A DNA stretch of 64,000 bases from Bimuria novae-zelandiae CBS 107.79 (GCA_010015655.1 ML976782.1:91379-155378), one strand, 5' to 3'. Shown: positions 45,259 to 59,079, counted from the stretch's first letter. Numbers and translations are program-made. Notes: generated by a model from the sequence alone, not told the origin.

Positions 45259-48200
45259 ATGGCTACTGAGTCCGACCCCGCTGTGACGCGTGTCACCGTC
45301 ATCCTGAACACACTAGACGACTGGTTTACCTAGTTGTTCATTCGCCGAGACGTCGCCAATCGCCACGGTCTCTAGCAATATATTAACCCTAACGTAGCAA
45401 AGGAGAATCTCCCCGAGCTATAAAAGCTAATTAAGCCTTAACTTACTAATTACGAGCTTGAAGCTACCAGGCTCTCTTACCTTACCACCAACAATCAAGA
45501 ATCCTATCAATAGAAATGCGATTAATAAGAACGCCGCCGTACCAAGTATCGCACTTAAGCGAAGGCACTAGCTAACCTAAACATAGATATTAATAAGACG
45601 ATTACTGCACGTTATATACACCTAATTAAGGATTACGATACCCCGTACGACCGACTAGTTACACTTAAGAAGTTCTTTTATCCTATAGACGCGACACGTT
45701 GCCGCGAGCTTGCTAATAAGTATAACGCTCTTAAGACTACGCCACGAGCTGCAAAGAAGATTAAGTAATAGCTATTAGACTAGGTATATATTATAGCTTA
45801 GGGCAAGGCTATTAGCTTGCCTAAGACTAATAGTAATTAACTATAGGAGGACTTCCTTATTGCCTGTAAGGTAATTAATTAGGAATACGCCACTTCCTGC
45901 CTGCGCGAGATTTTTAAGCATAAAGCGCGAGGCACCACTACCAAGATCTCATCTTTAGAGACGTACGTCGCCGAGATGACTACATATCTACGCCGCACCA
46001 AGCCACACTTAACAGGCCTGGCGGTAACCGCTACCAAGCTTGGAGTCGCAAAGCAAGTTGATTCACAGACTATAAAGGGCAATCGCGGTGGCAGCCGTGA
46101 CCGAGATAAGCTACCCAGAAACTGTGTCTATAGAAAGAAGTATTGGTACACTAACTACTTTATTCTTAACCCACGCAACCTACAACGTCCGAAGGACTAT
46201 TAGCTTGTAGCTAAGGCTATACGCAAGGTTAAGGAAGCGCGAAAGGACTCTAAAATTAATACACGCATTAAGACTACTCTCGAGAAGTAGATAGCCTAAT
46301 AACCTTAGAACACAGGATTACTGCGAGTTAATAATGGCAATCTTCTTGCTGAGAACAGTAACACGTTTGTGGTGATTACTAGCCTATTACACATAAGCCT
46401 CGATTAAGTCGATTCTCTCGAGCCCGATTCTCTTAAGCCCGATTCTCTCGATCCCAAATCTCTTAAATCTCTCGAAGAACAATCGAACAACAATTCAAAA
46501 ATAATTACATTAGACAACAACGCTAAGCCTAACGGAGAGCTCACAGTGATGGTTGGAGACGACGCTGATAAGGCTAAGCTCCTTAACCAATAGATCGTCG
46601 ATCCAGGGTCAAACACCCACGTTATTAATACAGAGTCATGGCATGGCTGGAAGAGGATAAACGACAATCCGCAACGTCGCTATATTCACGCTGGCAATAG
46701 CCGAATCTTAATTACGGCTTAGGGCACGATGGAACTCGTCGCTTAAACACTACACGGGACACAAACGCTAGAGTTAACGCATGTTGTATATGTTAAAGGC
46801 TTTCTTACAAGCTTGTTGGGACTTGCTCGCTGTCGTACAGAGTCTATCCACTTTAACTCTGGCCGCGATGTCCTGTACATGTATCAACCATCAAACGTTA
46901 TCGCCCAACTCGAGTACAATGGAGGCCACTGGCTGATGGATGCTGAACCGTCACATTAACCGCCGCTATCGCTTCTACGCTCACTATTGAGTACGTTTGG
47001 GGCATTATACCGCCCGTTGTACGCGCTAAAGCCTACTAATATTATTAATTAGCGTGCTGCTCATCATATCTAGGCCCATCTAGGCTAGAAAGTAGTTAAC
47101 CATCTTGAATTAAACGTTAAAGGTGTTCAATTGACTGGAGAACACATGGACTGTCGATGTTAAACATGTATTAAGACTCGAATAACTCACATCATCTTAA
47201 GGCGCCCGGCCGAGAGCCGCGCACAAAAACCGTTCTATCGAATCGTGATAGACCTGATCTACATCATCCCTGTGGGAGAGGAGTGTATCGACGGCAGCAA
47301 GTACGCCCTGCACTCTATAAACGAATACTCAAAGTGGCATGAGATCACCACATCACGACGCAAGGATAAGTTAACACTTACACGTTAGTTTATGTCCTTA
47401 ATCCGCAAAATCCAGCGTGTGTATAACGCTGACGTAGTCGCCATTCGATGCGATAACGAGAAAGGATTTGGAAACGATCTTATCAACACAACAGAAGAGC
47501 TGGGTATGCTGTATGAGCCAGCACCAGCCGGAACAAAGGAGCCAAATGGACTAATCGAACGCGCTGGCGGAGTACTCACTCAGCGAGCTCGCGCTATACG
47601 CATACACGCCAATCTGCCAAAGAGTCTATCACATGAGCTGTATCGCACCGCCGCATATATACTCAATCGCACGCCTACTGAAGCACTAGGATGGAAGACA
47701 CCGTACGAGGTAGTATGGGAACAAAAACCACTCGTCGCTCATATAAGGCCTATTGGCTGTCGCGCCTATGTCTATAATCGCGATCTAAGAGCTACCAACA
47801 AGCTTAAATCACGCACTCTAATTGGCCACCTCGTTAGCTACTAAGGCACTAATATCTTCCGCATCTGGCTACCTACAAAAGACACTATTATCGTCACCCG
47901 CGACGTCGTATTCGAGCCTACACTCTTCTTTAATAAAATAGATAGGTATGCGTTAGGATCAGTACTCGAAGAGGTAATCGAACTACTCGAATATCTAAAA
48001 GAACATTAACATAATAATATTAGTATCGAAGATCTGTTGACTGCTCGTCAACGTCGCCACCTAGCAGAGACACCTACGACCTCAGCTTCGAGAGCTGCAG
48101 GCTCCCAGGTGGGGGGTGAACAGATAGACAACGCATTCGAATCGACACAGCAACAGCAACAGCTGCCTACTCCAAGACCTATAATGTCTACTGCCACAAG

Positions 48201-50127
48201 CAATCACACTCCTGAGAATAATAAAGTACCTAAGGGCTATCGCCAACGCGGCGAGAGAGCTCCACGAGACGTTAACCTAGACCTAACTAACACGAGCTTA
48301 ATCATCACTGGCAAACGCAATCGAAAGCAGAAAGATCTAAATAACTTTATAATTTACACATACGTAACAGCGCTGGGAGCTACACCTCTTATTAACTATC
48401 TCCATGCATTTTCGACCAAGATTCGCTCTATACCTACTATAGATAAGATATCGAGAATCTATTAATCGCAGCTGCCACCTCTGCCGAAGGCAATAAAGCA
48501 GCTTAAAACACACACATTTGGCAATCAATTCCGACGCGCTATGGAGGTTGAATGGCAAGCTCTACGCGCTAAAGGAGTCTTTAAGAAGACCATAAAAATA
48601 AAGGCCACTGTAGACGCTAAGGTGCTACCACTGATGTAGGTATTCACGTACAAAATCGACGAAGATGGATACCTCTCACGGTTTAAGGCTCAACTCGTTG
48701 TTCGAGGAGATCTTCAAGCTCCACTTAACGACATATACGCTGCTACACTTATAATTCGCAACTTTCGCGCTCTTATTGCAATCGCCAATTACTTTAGTCT
48801 AGAGCTAAAGCAGTACGATGTCCCTACTGCCTTCCTGAACGCTGAGATCGATCGAAAACTGTACGCTGAAACACCTGAGGCGTTCCGCCATACTGCAGGC
48901 GAGATCATGCTGGTACTCCGCGCCCTGTACGGCCTGAAGGAGTCACTAATCCTATGGTACAACAAACTACGTCGACAACTTGTTAAGCTGGGTCTGAAGC
49001 CAGTTGAAGGCTTTCCTTGCTTGTACACGAGCTGCTGGCTCATCCTATTCGTCTATGTTAACAACATTGTTATGGCATATCATCAGTCTAATGCCTATCA
49101 CCACAGGTCTTTTGAGAAGGATCTGGTGGACCTATACAACATTAAAGCTATGGGAGACCTTACCTAGTTTCTCGGAATCCGCATTATACGCGATCGAGCC
49201 CTGCACAAGACGTGGCTAGTTTAGGACGCGTTTATTAACAAGGTATGCGCTCGATTTAGCATCGAAGCTGTGGGCAAGGCTCCAGACATTCCACTAGCGG
49301 AGAACTGGCTGCCACAGTCTACTGAGGAACCTGATTTATCGCGAACAAAGCTCTATTAGCAACTAGTTGGCTCTCTCGCATATATCGCTGTCTGGGGTAG
49401 ACCTGACGTCGCCCGAACGCACGTTGTGTTCGCTTGCCATCTCACCAACCCAGGACAGTCTCACGTCTCGAAGATACGCCAGACCTGGCGATACCTGCTC
49501 AGCACGAAGGCTCTCGCACTTGAGGCCTCTTCCAGCGCGCAGGACATGGCTGAGTATCTATCTAACGATCCAACATATCGCGATCCTCTCTTCTTTGGAT
49601 CTTCTGACGCCTCATACGCTGACGAGCCTGAGACTCGCCGAAGCTCTCAAGGCTATGCTTTTAAGTTTGGAGGACTGATGATTGACTGGAAGTTAATAGT
49701 ACAACGCATAGTTACAAAATTAACTATAGAATCTGAATTACTGGCTCTATCACTTGCTAGCTCGCAGATAGAAGAATGGATGCAATTCTTCTCTGGTATT
49801 GACCTTACTCTCGACTGTACACCTACTATCTGGTGTGACAATCAGTAGACCGTCGGTATTGTTACTAAATAGCAAGATAAGCTTTATACAAAGGTTAAAT
49901 ATGTCGACATCCACCAGCTCTGGATTCGACAGGAAGTCGAAGCCTCTTGTATTAACGTTAAATAGGTCCCCACCGACCATATGCCTGCCAATAGACTTAT
50001 AAAGATCCTGCCTAAGTAGAAGTTTGCAGACTTCGTCCGCCAAATTGGCCTCGTTAATGTTACTAAGCGTCTGAAGGGCCTGCGTCAAACTGATGGCAAC
50101 AATCTTGATAGTATCTATATACACTGA
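45259..50127 (+). pseudogene. Copia-C gag-pol, moderately RIPed
   Basis: Start ATGGCTACTGAG at 45259, in an open frame to 45333. A zinc-knuckle remnant (RNCVYRKKYW) is near 46120. The protease has DPGSNTHV at 46600. Integrase: a Cys cluster (CRCxTC) near 47155, then core Asp in RIVIDLIYI near 47245, Asp in AIRCDNEKGF near 47450 and Glu in NGLIERAGG near 47560, so the DDE triad is intact. RT: SLELKQYDVPTAFLNAEID near 48800, RALYGLKES, and YVNNIVMAY (YVDD with both Asp changed to Asn) near 49055. RNase H: FGSSDASYADEPETRRSSQGYAF near 49600. Ends at TGA 50125. The RT Asp losses and scattered stops disable it. Confidence 0.88.
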
Positions 50128-50182
50128 TACTAATTAGCTGTCATTGACTCCCTGCCTGGGCGTCCACGCCAGCTGGGGGGTG

Positions 50183-50375
50183 TGTCACGGTTTATGGCTC
50201 TTACTCTACAAGATAGTTGCTCCTACCTTGACATGGTTGCGACTTACCTTCTTTCTGTCTAGGACTAGCGTTGTTTGTGCCTGCGCACCTATATCTTCTG
50301 TAGCTCCTAGATAGTACAACCTCAGTTCAATCCTTCAATTTTCCTGCGTACTGTCCAGCTCTGCTTACCGCGACA
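50183..50375 (+). repeat. Copia-C 3' LTR, 193 bp
   Basis: TGTCACGGTTTATGG to TTACCGCGACA, preceded by the purine tract and followed by GTCTC. Confidence 0.95.
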
Positions 50376-50410
50376 GTCTCCCTATATAGTCGCACCCCCC
50401 GATCTTCTTT

Positions 50411-53400
50411 TCAATACCAGGTAGAAAAGTCATTAGGCTCTAGTATATCGTCGCTAGTAGATGGTCCCTTTAGCTGCTCTGTGATATCTGTGAGGCCTAG
50501 CTGTTTAACAAAGTTGTTGTGTTTCTGTCGAACTAGTGTCTTTGTAAGACCGTCCGCAGGCATCTGATTTGTAGGCTTCCATTTAATCTGTAGCTTCCTA
50601 GCATCTACTTCCTGTCGTAGCCACATCTGATGTGTGTCGACATGTCTTAGCTTTGTATAAAGCCTATCCTTAGCCTTGTTAATAATCCCTACAGTCTGCT
50701 GATTGTTATAGTATAAGGTAGGTAAGATCTCTGGCTAAAAGCGTACGTGGTTAAATATCTTATTCCACCATTCTATCTCGCTGCCAGCAGTGGACAGAGC
50801 GAGCAACTTAGCCTTAGTAGTCGATTTCGTGACTAAGCGCTGTAAGGTCGATTTCCAGTCAATTGGCAGTCCATATAGCTTAAACAAGTAGCCTTGTGAG
50901 CTTCGACGCGTATTAGGATCGTCAGTATATGCTGCGTCAGAGGCTCCATAGAACAGTGGTTCTGTTCCCGCTCTAGGATCGTCCTCAGGCGTCTCACAGA
51001 GATATGTCGTGTTCTCTGTACCTAGCCGTGAGGCTCCGATAGCTAGATGCTTTATGCCAACTAGATATCGCCATACATGCTTGGCAGCGTTCAAATGCTT
51101 CTGTCCTGGATTCTGCAGGTGACGTGCCAGTACTGAGTGTGCGCGAGCGACATCAGGCCGTGTAAACGTTAAGATGTAGGCCAGTAAGCCTACTAGTTAC
51201 TAATAAGTGTGGGTACGTTAAGAATTCGGTTCCTCAGTGCTTGGAGCTAGATAATTCTCCACTAGCGGCACGGCTAGGTAGGCCTTATAAGTCTATATAA
51301 GGTCAAACTTTGTTGCAATCTTGTCAATAAAGGAATCCTAAATCAGCTAGATTTTCCCTTTTGGCTGATCCCTCACAATCCGTATACCTAGGAACCACCT
51401 TAGTTCTCCTAGATATTATACCTCGTACGTAGCTCGCAGCCTTCGTTCAAACTGACTATAATACTCTAGGTTGTCTGGGTGTACTAGAACCACAATATCG
51501 TTAACATAGAAGAAGACAATCAGGCTCTCGCTAGTAAATAAGCAAGGTACCTCCTTAACTAGCTTTAGTCCTAGCTTAACTAGAGTACTCTTTAAGTACT
51601 TATACTAGAGAAGTAGAGTATTGCGCAGGCCGTAGAGTGCGCGCTTAAGCTCTAGTAGCTTACTAAGTTAATCTATAAATCTATCAGGCGTGCGTACATA
51701 GATTAGACGATTGAGGTAAGCATTCAGGAAGGCATTCAGAACATCATACTGATAGGCAAGTAGCCCAAAGGCAGCCAATAGAGCAATTAGGAAGCGGAAA
51801 ACGCGTGCTGCCAGCGTTGCTGCGTAGGTGTCTCCCCAGTCTTCCTGTAGGTCCCCTCTAACTACCAGTTGCGCCTTAAACTTATAAAGGTAGCTATCCT
51901 AATTAAACTTGTACGTAAATACCTATATAAGTGGTAGCACTTCGCCTTGCACAGTCGCCTAAGTAGCTATAGTCCTGCTAAAACACCCCTTGCTTTTGCA
52001 ACTGTCGAGCTTAGCACTTACAGTTACACGAAACTCTGCGCCGAATAGGTGCTTCTCTAGATCCTTCCATCGCTTCGGTGGAGGCGGCAGCTGATCGCGA
52101 TGTAGCCTAGTTCTAGGAAGCTCACTAAGTAACTTCTCTGGCGCGGATGGGTTGACAGCCGCAGCAAATGTAGCGAAGTAGTCTCTGGGTGTCTTGCTGT
52201 TTCTGCGCCTTCTGCCAGATATAATATGGCTAGCGTCAATATTGCTACTGATCTTGTCTCGTCTGCGCGCGTTGTTTGAATGTTAATCTAGTGCTTTGTC
52301 TCCTTCTGCTAGCGGTTACTAGCCGCGAGGAAGCTTAACTTCGTTATCTGCTGTCTAAACAGACTGCTGATTTCTAGATATAGCACTAGGCTCTGGCGTT
52401 TCTTTTAGTGTTAAAAGTCCGCGCTGCTTACTTAACTTAGCTTCTATTACCTTTGTTGTCTGCTACTAGCGCATTAGTTTACCTAGAAGCTGCGCTTTAG
52501 CACTATCCTCGTCTTCTAAAGTGTTTGTTCGTGTATTGTTCCGAGTCGTGTTAAGCGGCTGATCGATTTCTAGATCCTCTAGCTCATCCGACTCCTCGAT
52601 ATCTAGTACTGTTACTGCTCTGCGTAGCGTCTCCTTCTCCGCATATACCTCGTCGGTAGTGTATAGCTTTGAGGGCATAAGGACCACATCTCTAGTCCTG
52701 ATAACTCTGCCTAGTGTTGGCATCCAAATGCGATAAATGTTCGTCGAATCGTATCCAACTAGGTGTCCTATTAAAGCACGAGATTCTAGCTTCTCTCCGC
52801 GCTTTACTTGCTGATTAAGGACGTACGCTCGTACTCCTATAATACTAAAATAAGCTACTAATGGCTTTATACCTCTAATAATCTAATAAGGTGTTTTCTA
52901 GTTAAGCGATTTAGTAGGTGTGCGATTAAGCAGATAGATAGCCGCTATAACGCATTTATTTAATAGCTCTTTTAGTAGATCTGCTTTAAGCCTAATAGCT
53001 CTTGCACGGATAATAATTAAATAGCTAGCTTTCTTTATTAAACTATTCTGCTCTTCTGTATACTCTACACGCGGTTCGACGACGATCCCTAGATCCTTAA
53101 AGACACTAAGTAGCTTAGAATAGCCTTATTTGCTATTAAGTCTTACAACAGCTACATGCGCGCGGAATTAACGTTATAGTTTAGCTAGTAATCTTTAAGC
53201 TACTTATTAAAGCGTTATTAAGCTTTTATTAGGTAGGCAACAAGTTTCGTGCCACTTACTATACTAGTCCACGGCGTGGAATAGCTATAGATCTCTATTG
53301 TAGCAACGCTCGGTGCGCTCCCTTAGCTGTATGAGGTCTATTCCTAGTTGATAGAATGGACGTTCTGCTGGCTCTCGTGGAGCTCTCCTGCTTATTAACT

Positions 53401-55400
53401 TATGTAGCTTCGTCTCTGTATAGACCTCACAGTCTATCCACAACGGCGCATGCTCTGGCTGCTCGCTGAGCTATATTCCATCGACGTTCTCTGATAAATA
53501 AGCGATCGCCTTCTGGCTTACATGGCCAAACACTCTATAAGCTTCCATCGCACTCACGCTCATTGGCTTCCTGCTAGAGTAGGATGGCCTAGGTCGGTAC
53601 TAAGTTGCATAGAGTTCTAATAGCGGTTGGTCGTTGCAATCTAAGTCTATTAACTAGTAACTACTATTATATTTAAGCTAGCATATCACATTTAATAGCT
53701 TCTTTTAGTATAGGTAGTTTCGGCTAGAGTTAAATTTAATGCCTAGGCTTCTGCATCGAGATAGGCTAATAATACTCGTAAAGAACTCAGGTATATATGC
53801 GACGTACGTTAGTCGAATTATCTTAACTCTAAAAGGTGTATTAATCTTAAGCAAGACCTCTCCCTATTCCTAAATAGGTATTAGTTAGCCACTGGCGTAC
53901 GCGCTTTCTCCTGGCTTAGCATCAGAGATCTTCTTCTAGCCATATGCCTTGGTATTGGTAACATGCGTATTCGAGCCAGGATCAAGAATCCATCTATTTA
54001 GTAGTGGAGGCCGAAGCATTAGCTTATTAGTAGCAGTAACCTAAAGTGCACTATACTAAGGCATTATAGCTAGCTGCTAGCTATTATTAAAAGCAGTAAC
54101 TTCTACTAACTTAGTAAGCGTCCTAGTATTGCTTTTAGCTAGCCTATTCTCTATTTTTTGAAGAACCTTTGCCATAGGTAACTAATTAGCTCGAAGCTTC
54201 TAGAACTTCTTCTTAACGTCTTTGTTTGGCCGCCAATTAGCAGGTCGTAAAGCTATATTAACGTAGTAGTAACTGTCGAATTTATGCTTCTCGCTATATA
54301 GGCAGGTTGGTGTCTTCTTCTAACGCTTATTCTTCTGATCCTTTAACTAATTAGCTAGCTGATCGACTAGTAGAGCAACACCTAGAGTAGCAAATATACC
54401 TAGTCCTAATACAATTGGTCGAGTCCGTTGATAGTACGAAGTAAAATCGGCCACTAGATTAGAAATACTAATAAAGTCTTTACTAGTCCGTTCTGCCATA
54501 ATAAGCGCTAATAGCTAACTTAATACCTAGCTATTGTCTAGGCCTCTAATTAATAGGATAAAGTCTTCTTGCGCTCGATTGCCATAGACCTCTAGCATGC
54601 CCGCTTAGGTTATAAGACGCGTTGTCTCTATCTAGTCCTAAAACTAGGTATTAAGGTTTGCCTTTCGTGGTTAATTTTTAAGTGCCTAATAACGTGCTTG
54701 GAGTTAAGCATTACGCTTACCTTGGCTAGGATAGAGGTGCTTTATTAGAGTTCTTAGTCGCTCATGTGTGCTCGAGCAGTCGGCGATTAGATAAATATGC
54801 CACGATGCGATTGTTCTATTGATCTGCTCTGTAAAGTTTCCAAGAGCCTTCTCTTTCTGCCGCCATTCGGCTAGTGCACTTTGATAGTCCTTTTGCCAAA
54901 GCTCGTATCTTCTCAGCTCCTGATCTGTGAGGTCCAGGATAGTGACTTCTTCGGCATCTTGATCGCCTGCTGCGCCACCCCCTGTGCCCCTTGCGCTCCC
55001 TGCTTCGCCACTTACGTCACCACCTCTTGCAGTTCTTGGCTTATGAAATTCCTTTAGCTCAAGCCTTTTAGGCTTCTCTGTCTCTAACTTAGAGACTTCT
55101 TCGTGGCTTAGTGATAGATCGACGTATTCCTAGATATGGTTCCTGACTGCGTAGTCCTTTCTGAGGAATATCCATTTCGACTAATCCTTTGGTTTATTAA
55201 GTATAATAGTCTCTTTCGTAATTAGCGGGTCTAATTTAGTCGCTATCCTTGCGAGATGTGGCGTCCGTATTCTATGTAGCATCTGTATTCTGTATAACGT
55301 TAATTCTCTAACGACAAGGTCCTAACTAGCGCTAATCCTAGACAATTTACGTCTCTTAACTAATTGTCTAGTGACAACGAGGTCCTAACTTAACAACGTA
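50411..55400 (-). pseudogene. Copia-B gag-pol, RIPed
   Basis: Minus-strand polyprotein ending at about 50411, shortly before the Copia-C insertion. The last segment has MPADGLTKTLVRQKHNNFV, the usual Copia pol C-terminus. RNase H (50735-51094) contains FYGASDAAYTDDPNTRRSSQGYLF and KLLALSTAGSEIEWW. RT has LKRALYGLRNTLLL near 51640 and FFYVNDIVVLVHP near 51500 (YVDD changed to YVND). The integrase-RT linker (52466-52723) is acidic. Integrase and gag follow to about 55400, with many stops. Copia-B and Copia-C are related but distinct families. Confidence 0.8.
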
Positions 55401-55483
55401 ACAACTGACTAGGTCTGCAAAGATAGACCCTAGTATAATACCCTGTAAACGTAGCGATTATTAAAGGCTTTTAGGCTTATAAC

Positions 55484-55602
55484 TGTGAGGAAGGGAAGAG
55501 CTGCGTTTATTCCTCTACAGTAGAAGTATTCTACGTATATATACACACTCTGGATCCACCCAAGAGTCTTGGCATAGAACCTGATAGAATCGTACCGTAA
55601 CA
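55484..55602 (-). repeat. Copia-B 5' LTR (right), 119 bp
   Basis: TGTGAGGAAGGG to CGTACCGTAACA, followed by TTTAT. Confidence 0.95.
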
Positions 55603-55607
55603 TTTAT

Positions 55608-57094
55608 ACGTTAAGATAGACAGTCCTGTATCCTTAGATCTATATTTGTGTATTCCTTGCCTATATAAAGTCTCCTGACGCCGGTGGCCGGTATGAGATA
55701 AAGCGATCGATGTTGTTAAAGATATAGCAGGTTATGCCTAAATCGAGTATGGCTAAGCATCGCAATAGGTACGTGTTTAATTTATTATAGAAGGATGTGG
55801 CTTAAAAGCTTGCTAGGATTTTAGTAATCTTGCGTCTGTCTAGTTACTTATTATTAGTCTTAGTAATTCGAGTTGGAGTGGGAGTATGTGATAATTTAAT
55901 TCTAGGTGTTTAAGACTTTAGTTTTTTTACCTTCCTCATCTCATCTTGTAGATGTGAATTATTTTAGATTCTATATTGTACCATATCTGCAAAGCCAGGT
56001 CGTGGCCTAAACCACTCTAGTGCATGATCTGGATATGCGTAGAAGCAGTCTTTTAGACTATGCCTTTGTTTATAAGTAGGGTATTTTTTGCCTTTAACTA
56101 TTATTATATCCTTTATTAAAGACTGCTTAGATATGGTGCTTTAACTAAAGGATCGTTTTTGTCGAGGTCTCCCCTGTCTACGTTAGTTATTCGTGGAAGA
56201 TGGCGCGTCTTCGGCAGCGTGAGAGGCGTCCCTGTTAGTGTCTGGGGTGGATGCACCACTAGTAGCGAGAGATAGCTTACTAGTAGCAAAGGCGCCCCTA
56301 TGCTATTTGCCCTTAATTAGGTAGAGTATTGCTATATATTCTTAAAAGCGTTTTATTATCTCCTTCCTTGTTATATCTGCGTCTCGGCGTCTAGTTTCTT
56401 GAAAGGACACACCCTAAGTAGGAGTAGCCTTCATGATCGTAGTTAGGAAGTCCTTTATAGTATTATAGATTAATTATACTTTAGCGACATTATTTGTCTC
56501 TGCTTCTATAGCTGCCTAATTATACTTAGTTAGCCAGGTATCCTAGTTTAAGGGTTGTCTTATTAGCTTAAGGGCCTATAGGTATTATGCTCTTGCTCTA
56601 TCCCGCTTGTCTTCTTTATTAACGCCTACGGTCTGTGTTAGAGACGTAATTTATTACTAGATTTGCTCTCCAGGCTTGCAGCAGTTACGTTGCAAGTGTG
56701 GCAATATAGTAGATTAGATATAGATAACTACTTTCTTAAGACTTAATCTCTCCTCGCGGTATTCCTTGTCCTTTATCTTATAGTCTTTAAGCTGTATTTT
56801 ATAGAACTTAATGTCCTCCTTATATATCTTAAGTCTTGAGTTTGATAGCTCTAATAGGCGTGTTAGAGGGTTCTGTTAATTGTCGTTGTTTACGCGGATA
56901 ATTAGTTAGTAACTCGCTATTTCTAGCGGCGACGGCGGTGTCGGCCTTTTGCGTGGGAGTTTGGCTCTATTTAGGTTAATAATAAGCTATATATCTATTA
57001 GTTCGCATCGCGCTTTTAGCTGCAGCAGCTATAGTGTGTAGTTAGTATAATTAGTTAATATAATTGTTAAGTCGCGGAGTGTTAACAGCGACAT
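55608..57094 (-). pseudogene. Copia-A gag and pol 5' part (copy 2)
   Basis: Gag begins at ATG 57094 (minus strand), reading MSLLTLRDLTIILTNY and further into QLKARCELIDI before a RIP stop. The frame runs through gag to about 55608, where Copia-B interrupts it. It corresponds to 1985-3480 of copy 1. Which protein copy 2 had before RIP can be judged only by comparing both copies. Confidence 0.7.
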
Positions 57095-57289
57095 TGTCCT
57101 TTTTTAAGGTTTAGTTAAGGCAGTAAGACTCTTAATTATTAAATTTAATAGTATTCTATTACTTTAAGATAATTTAATAATGAGAATTGATAGTTGTGAT
57201 GATTTATTAATAATGTTCGTGTTCTGTCTGTGTCTGGAATGCAGATGTGTGCGAGGCTCCAAATAAGTGCCGCTGCAGCGCTAGCCCTA

Positions 57290-59079
57290 AGCTAGCGCAT
57301 ATAGTGTCCGAACACATAGGGTTTCCGAACACCGCGCCACAACACCACACCTGCAGAAAACACGCGATTTCTCTGCACAACGCTCATCAATATAGACGCC
57401 CGTAAGGTTGCTATACAATTAGCTATTAATAATCTCGCTGCAGGTCTTTATACTAGCCAGCGCGCAGCTGCGAAGGCGTACGGTATCCCTTTATTAACGC
57501 TACACAATTAACTACGTGGCGCAACGAACAGCGCGCTTAGCTATTAGCATTAGTAGTAGCTAACTCCTCTATAAGAGGACTTCCTAGTAGACTAGATCCT
57601 TAAAGAAGACGCACGCGCCTGCCCTCCCTCACACGCTCGCGCTCGAGAAATAGCTAATTAAATCCTACGTATAAACGGCGATAGTTAGCCTGTTAGTAAA
57701 CTCTAGCTCTTACACTTTATTAAGCAACAGCCACGCGTTGCATTAGTTATTAGTAGAAAGCTCGAGGCTTAAAGAGCTAATGTAGCAACTCTAGAGCAGG
57801 TGCGCGCGTTCCTAGAGCTCTATGAGCAGACCAGACGGCGGCTCAACATACAGACGGAGAATACCTACAATATGGATGAGACTGGCGTGGCTCTAGGAGT
57901 ATGTACAAACACCCGAGTACTCTCTAGTAGTCAGAAAAAGAAGGCTTACATTTGGTCTCTAGAGAATTGCGAGTAGGTCTCTATAATCGAGTGCGTATTG
58001 GCGACAGGGCGGAAACTACGCTGCGCAGTCATCTTCAAAGGCCAGACCCTATAGACTACTTAGTTCCTAGCCAAATCCGTGCCTAGCTGGCTCTATACAA
58101 CCTCTGAGAATGGATGGACGTCGAAAGCGATAGGTGTTGAGTGGCTACAGCGTATATTTATACCTGAGACGGCTGTAGATAATGGCCAGTACCGCCTCCT
58201 TATCCTTGACGGCCACGGCAGCCATATTGATATAGACTTCCTCTGGCTCTGTAAGCAATATTGAATCGAGCTCTTATACCTACCTGCGCATACCTCGCAC
58301 GCCCTGCAGCCTTTAGATCTAGCCCCTTTTTCTGTTATTAAGTCTAGTTACAGACGCTAGATCCAGGAGCTTGCATCGCTTAACAACGCCGCACCTATTA
58401 AGAAGGAGCGCTTTATTGCCTGCTACTATTAAGCTAGGGAGGAAGGCTTCACAGAGCGTGTAATTCGAGCAGGCTGGCAGGCTACTAGCATTTGCCCATT
58501 TAATATTAATTACGTGCTTAGCTTATCGCAGCTCTCTCGAAGGCCTACTACGCCTACGCACTAGCAGCAGCCTCGGCAGCAGCCTTAAAGCTTCTTCTCT
58601 ACTCCCTAAGGCCCCCGGGATCTCTATATAGCGCAGCGCAACGTCCAGAGCGTCGAGAATTTAGGTCGTACGACCCGGCTACTCCTACAGAAAGTAGGTA
58701 AGGCTCTAGCAGCTGCAAATGCTAGAGCTGCAGGCCTAGAAGTAGAGAAAAGACGACTTGAGCAGCAGCTAGAGATATCTGCCTCTTAGCGTCAGCGTAA
58801 GCGCGTTCGAGTAGACCTAAATTAACGCTTTGTAGAGGTAGAGAGTATCAGGGAGGCTATGCGCGCAGCTAAGGCTTTAGTAGCCTAATTACGTAGAGCT
58901 ACTATATTAAGCGCCTTAGAAATAGCTACTATAGCTACAGTAGCTACAGCGCTTAAATCTATGTGTAGTTAATGGCAATTGTAAGCAGCGTTGCTGAGAT
59001 ATCGCGTGTTTTCTGCAAGTGCGGTTTCGTGGCGCGGTGTTCGGAAACCCTATGTGTTCGGACACTATATGCGCTAGCT
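57290..59079 (+). mobile_element. Pogo-1: pogo/Fot1-like transposon, 1790 bp
   Basis: Inserted in the Copia-A LTR at TA (57288-57289 and 59080-59081); the empty site is seen in three other LTR copies (CCCTATTTAG). Terminal inverted repeats start AGCTAGCGCATATAGTGTCC and are identical for 51 bp, with similarity to about 90 bp. One plus-strand transposase. TIRs show no RIP. Confidence 0.96.
57400..58890 (+). pseudogene. Pogo-1 transposase (psq HTH, CENP-B-like, DDE_1)
   Basis: The helix-turn-helix region near 57410-57500 reads AAGLYTSQRAAAKAYGIPLL, a classic psq-type motif. The first catalytic Asp is in YNMDETGVALG near 57870. The second is in RLLILDGHGSHIDIDFLWLC near 58195-58250 and is intact. 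The third block is near 58300 (TSHALQPLDLAPF), also with Asp. A basic coiled-coil C-terminus (RQKRKRVRVD type) lies near 58790. RIP stops occur (for example 57508, 57541 and 57976), but the DDE residues remain, so this is the least damaged transposase here. The likely end is near 58890. Confidence 0.85.

Larger units (their letters stand above)
44806..50375 (+). mobile_element. Copia-C: complete Copia element nested in Copia-B
   Basis: A 5570 bp plus-strand element with two 193 bp LTRs and a perfect target duplication GTCTC (44801-44805 and 50376-50380). It sits in the 3' untranslated part of Copia-B, just after its pol stop. The primer site is complementary to the initiator tRNA-Met anticodon arm. 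A polypurine tract CAGCTGGGGGGTG precedes the 3' LTR. RIP is milder than in Copia-A. Confidence 0.96.
44627..55602 (-). mobile_element. Copia-B: Copia element nested in Copia-A, hosting Copia-C
   Basis: Both ends are 119 bp LTRs and the target duplication is a perfect TTTAT (44622-44626 and 55603-55607). The uninterrupted site is visible at about 1985 of Copia-A copy 1. After subtracting Copia-C it is about 5.4 kb. Polypurine tract on the minus strand AGCTGGGGGAGTG beside 44746. Primer site on the minus strand GTTATAAGCCT beside 55483, a RIPed form of the Copia-C site. Confidence 0.95.

Noticed and set aside
49750..50124. Minus-strand frame of 124 codons at the end of Copia-C
   Set aside because: Opposite to the RNase H/C-terminal coding of Copia-C. 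Its openness follows from the plus-strand codon pattern and it has no motif.
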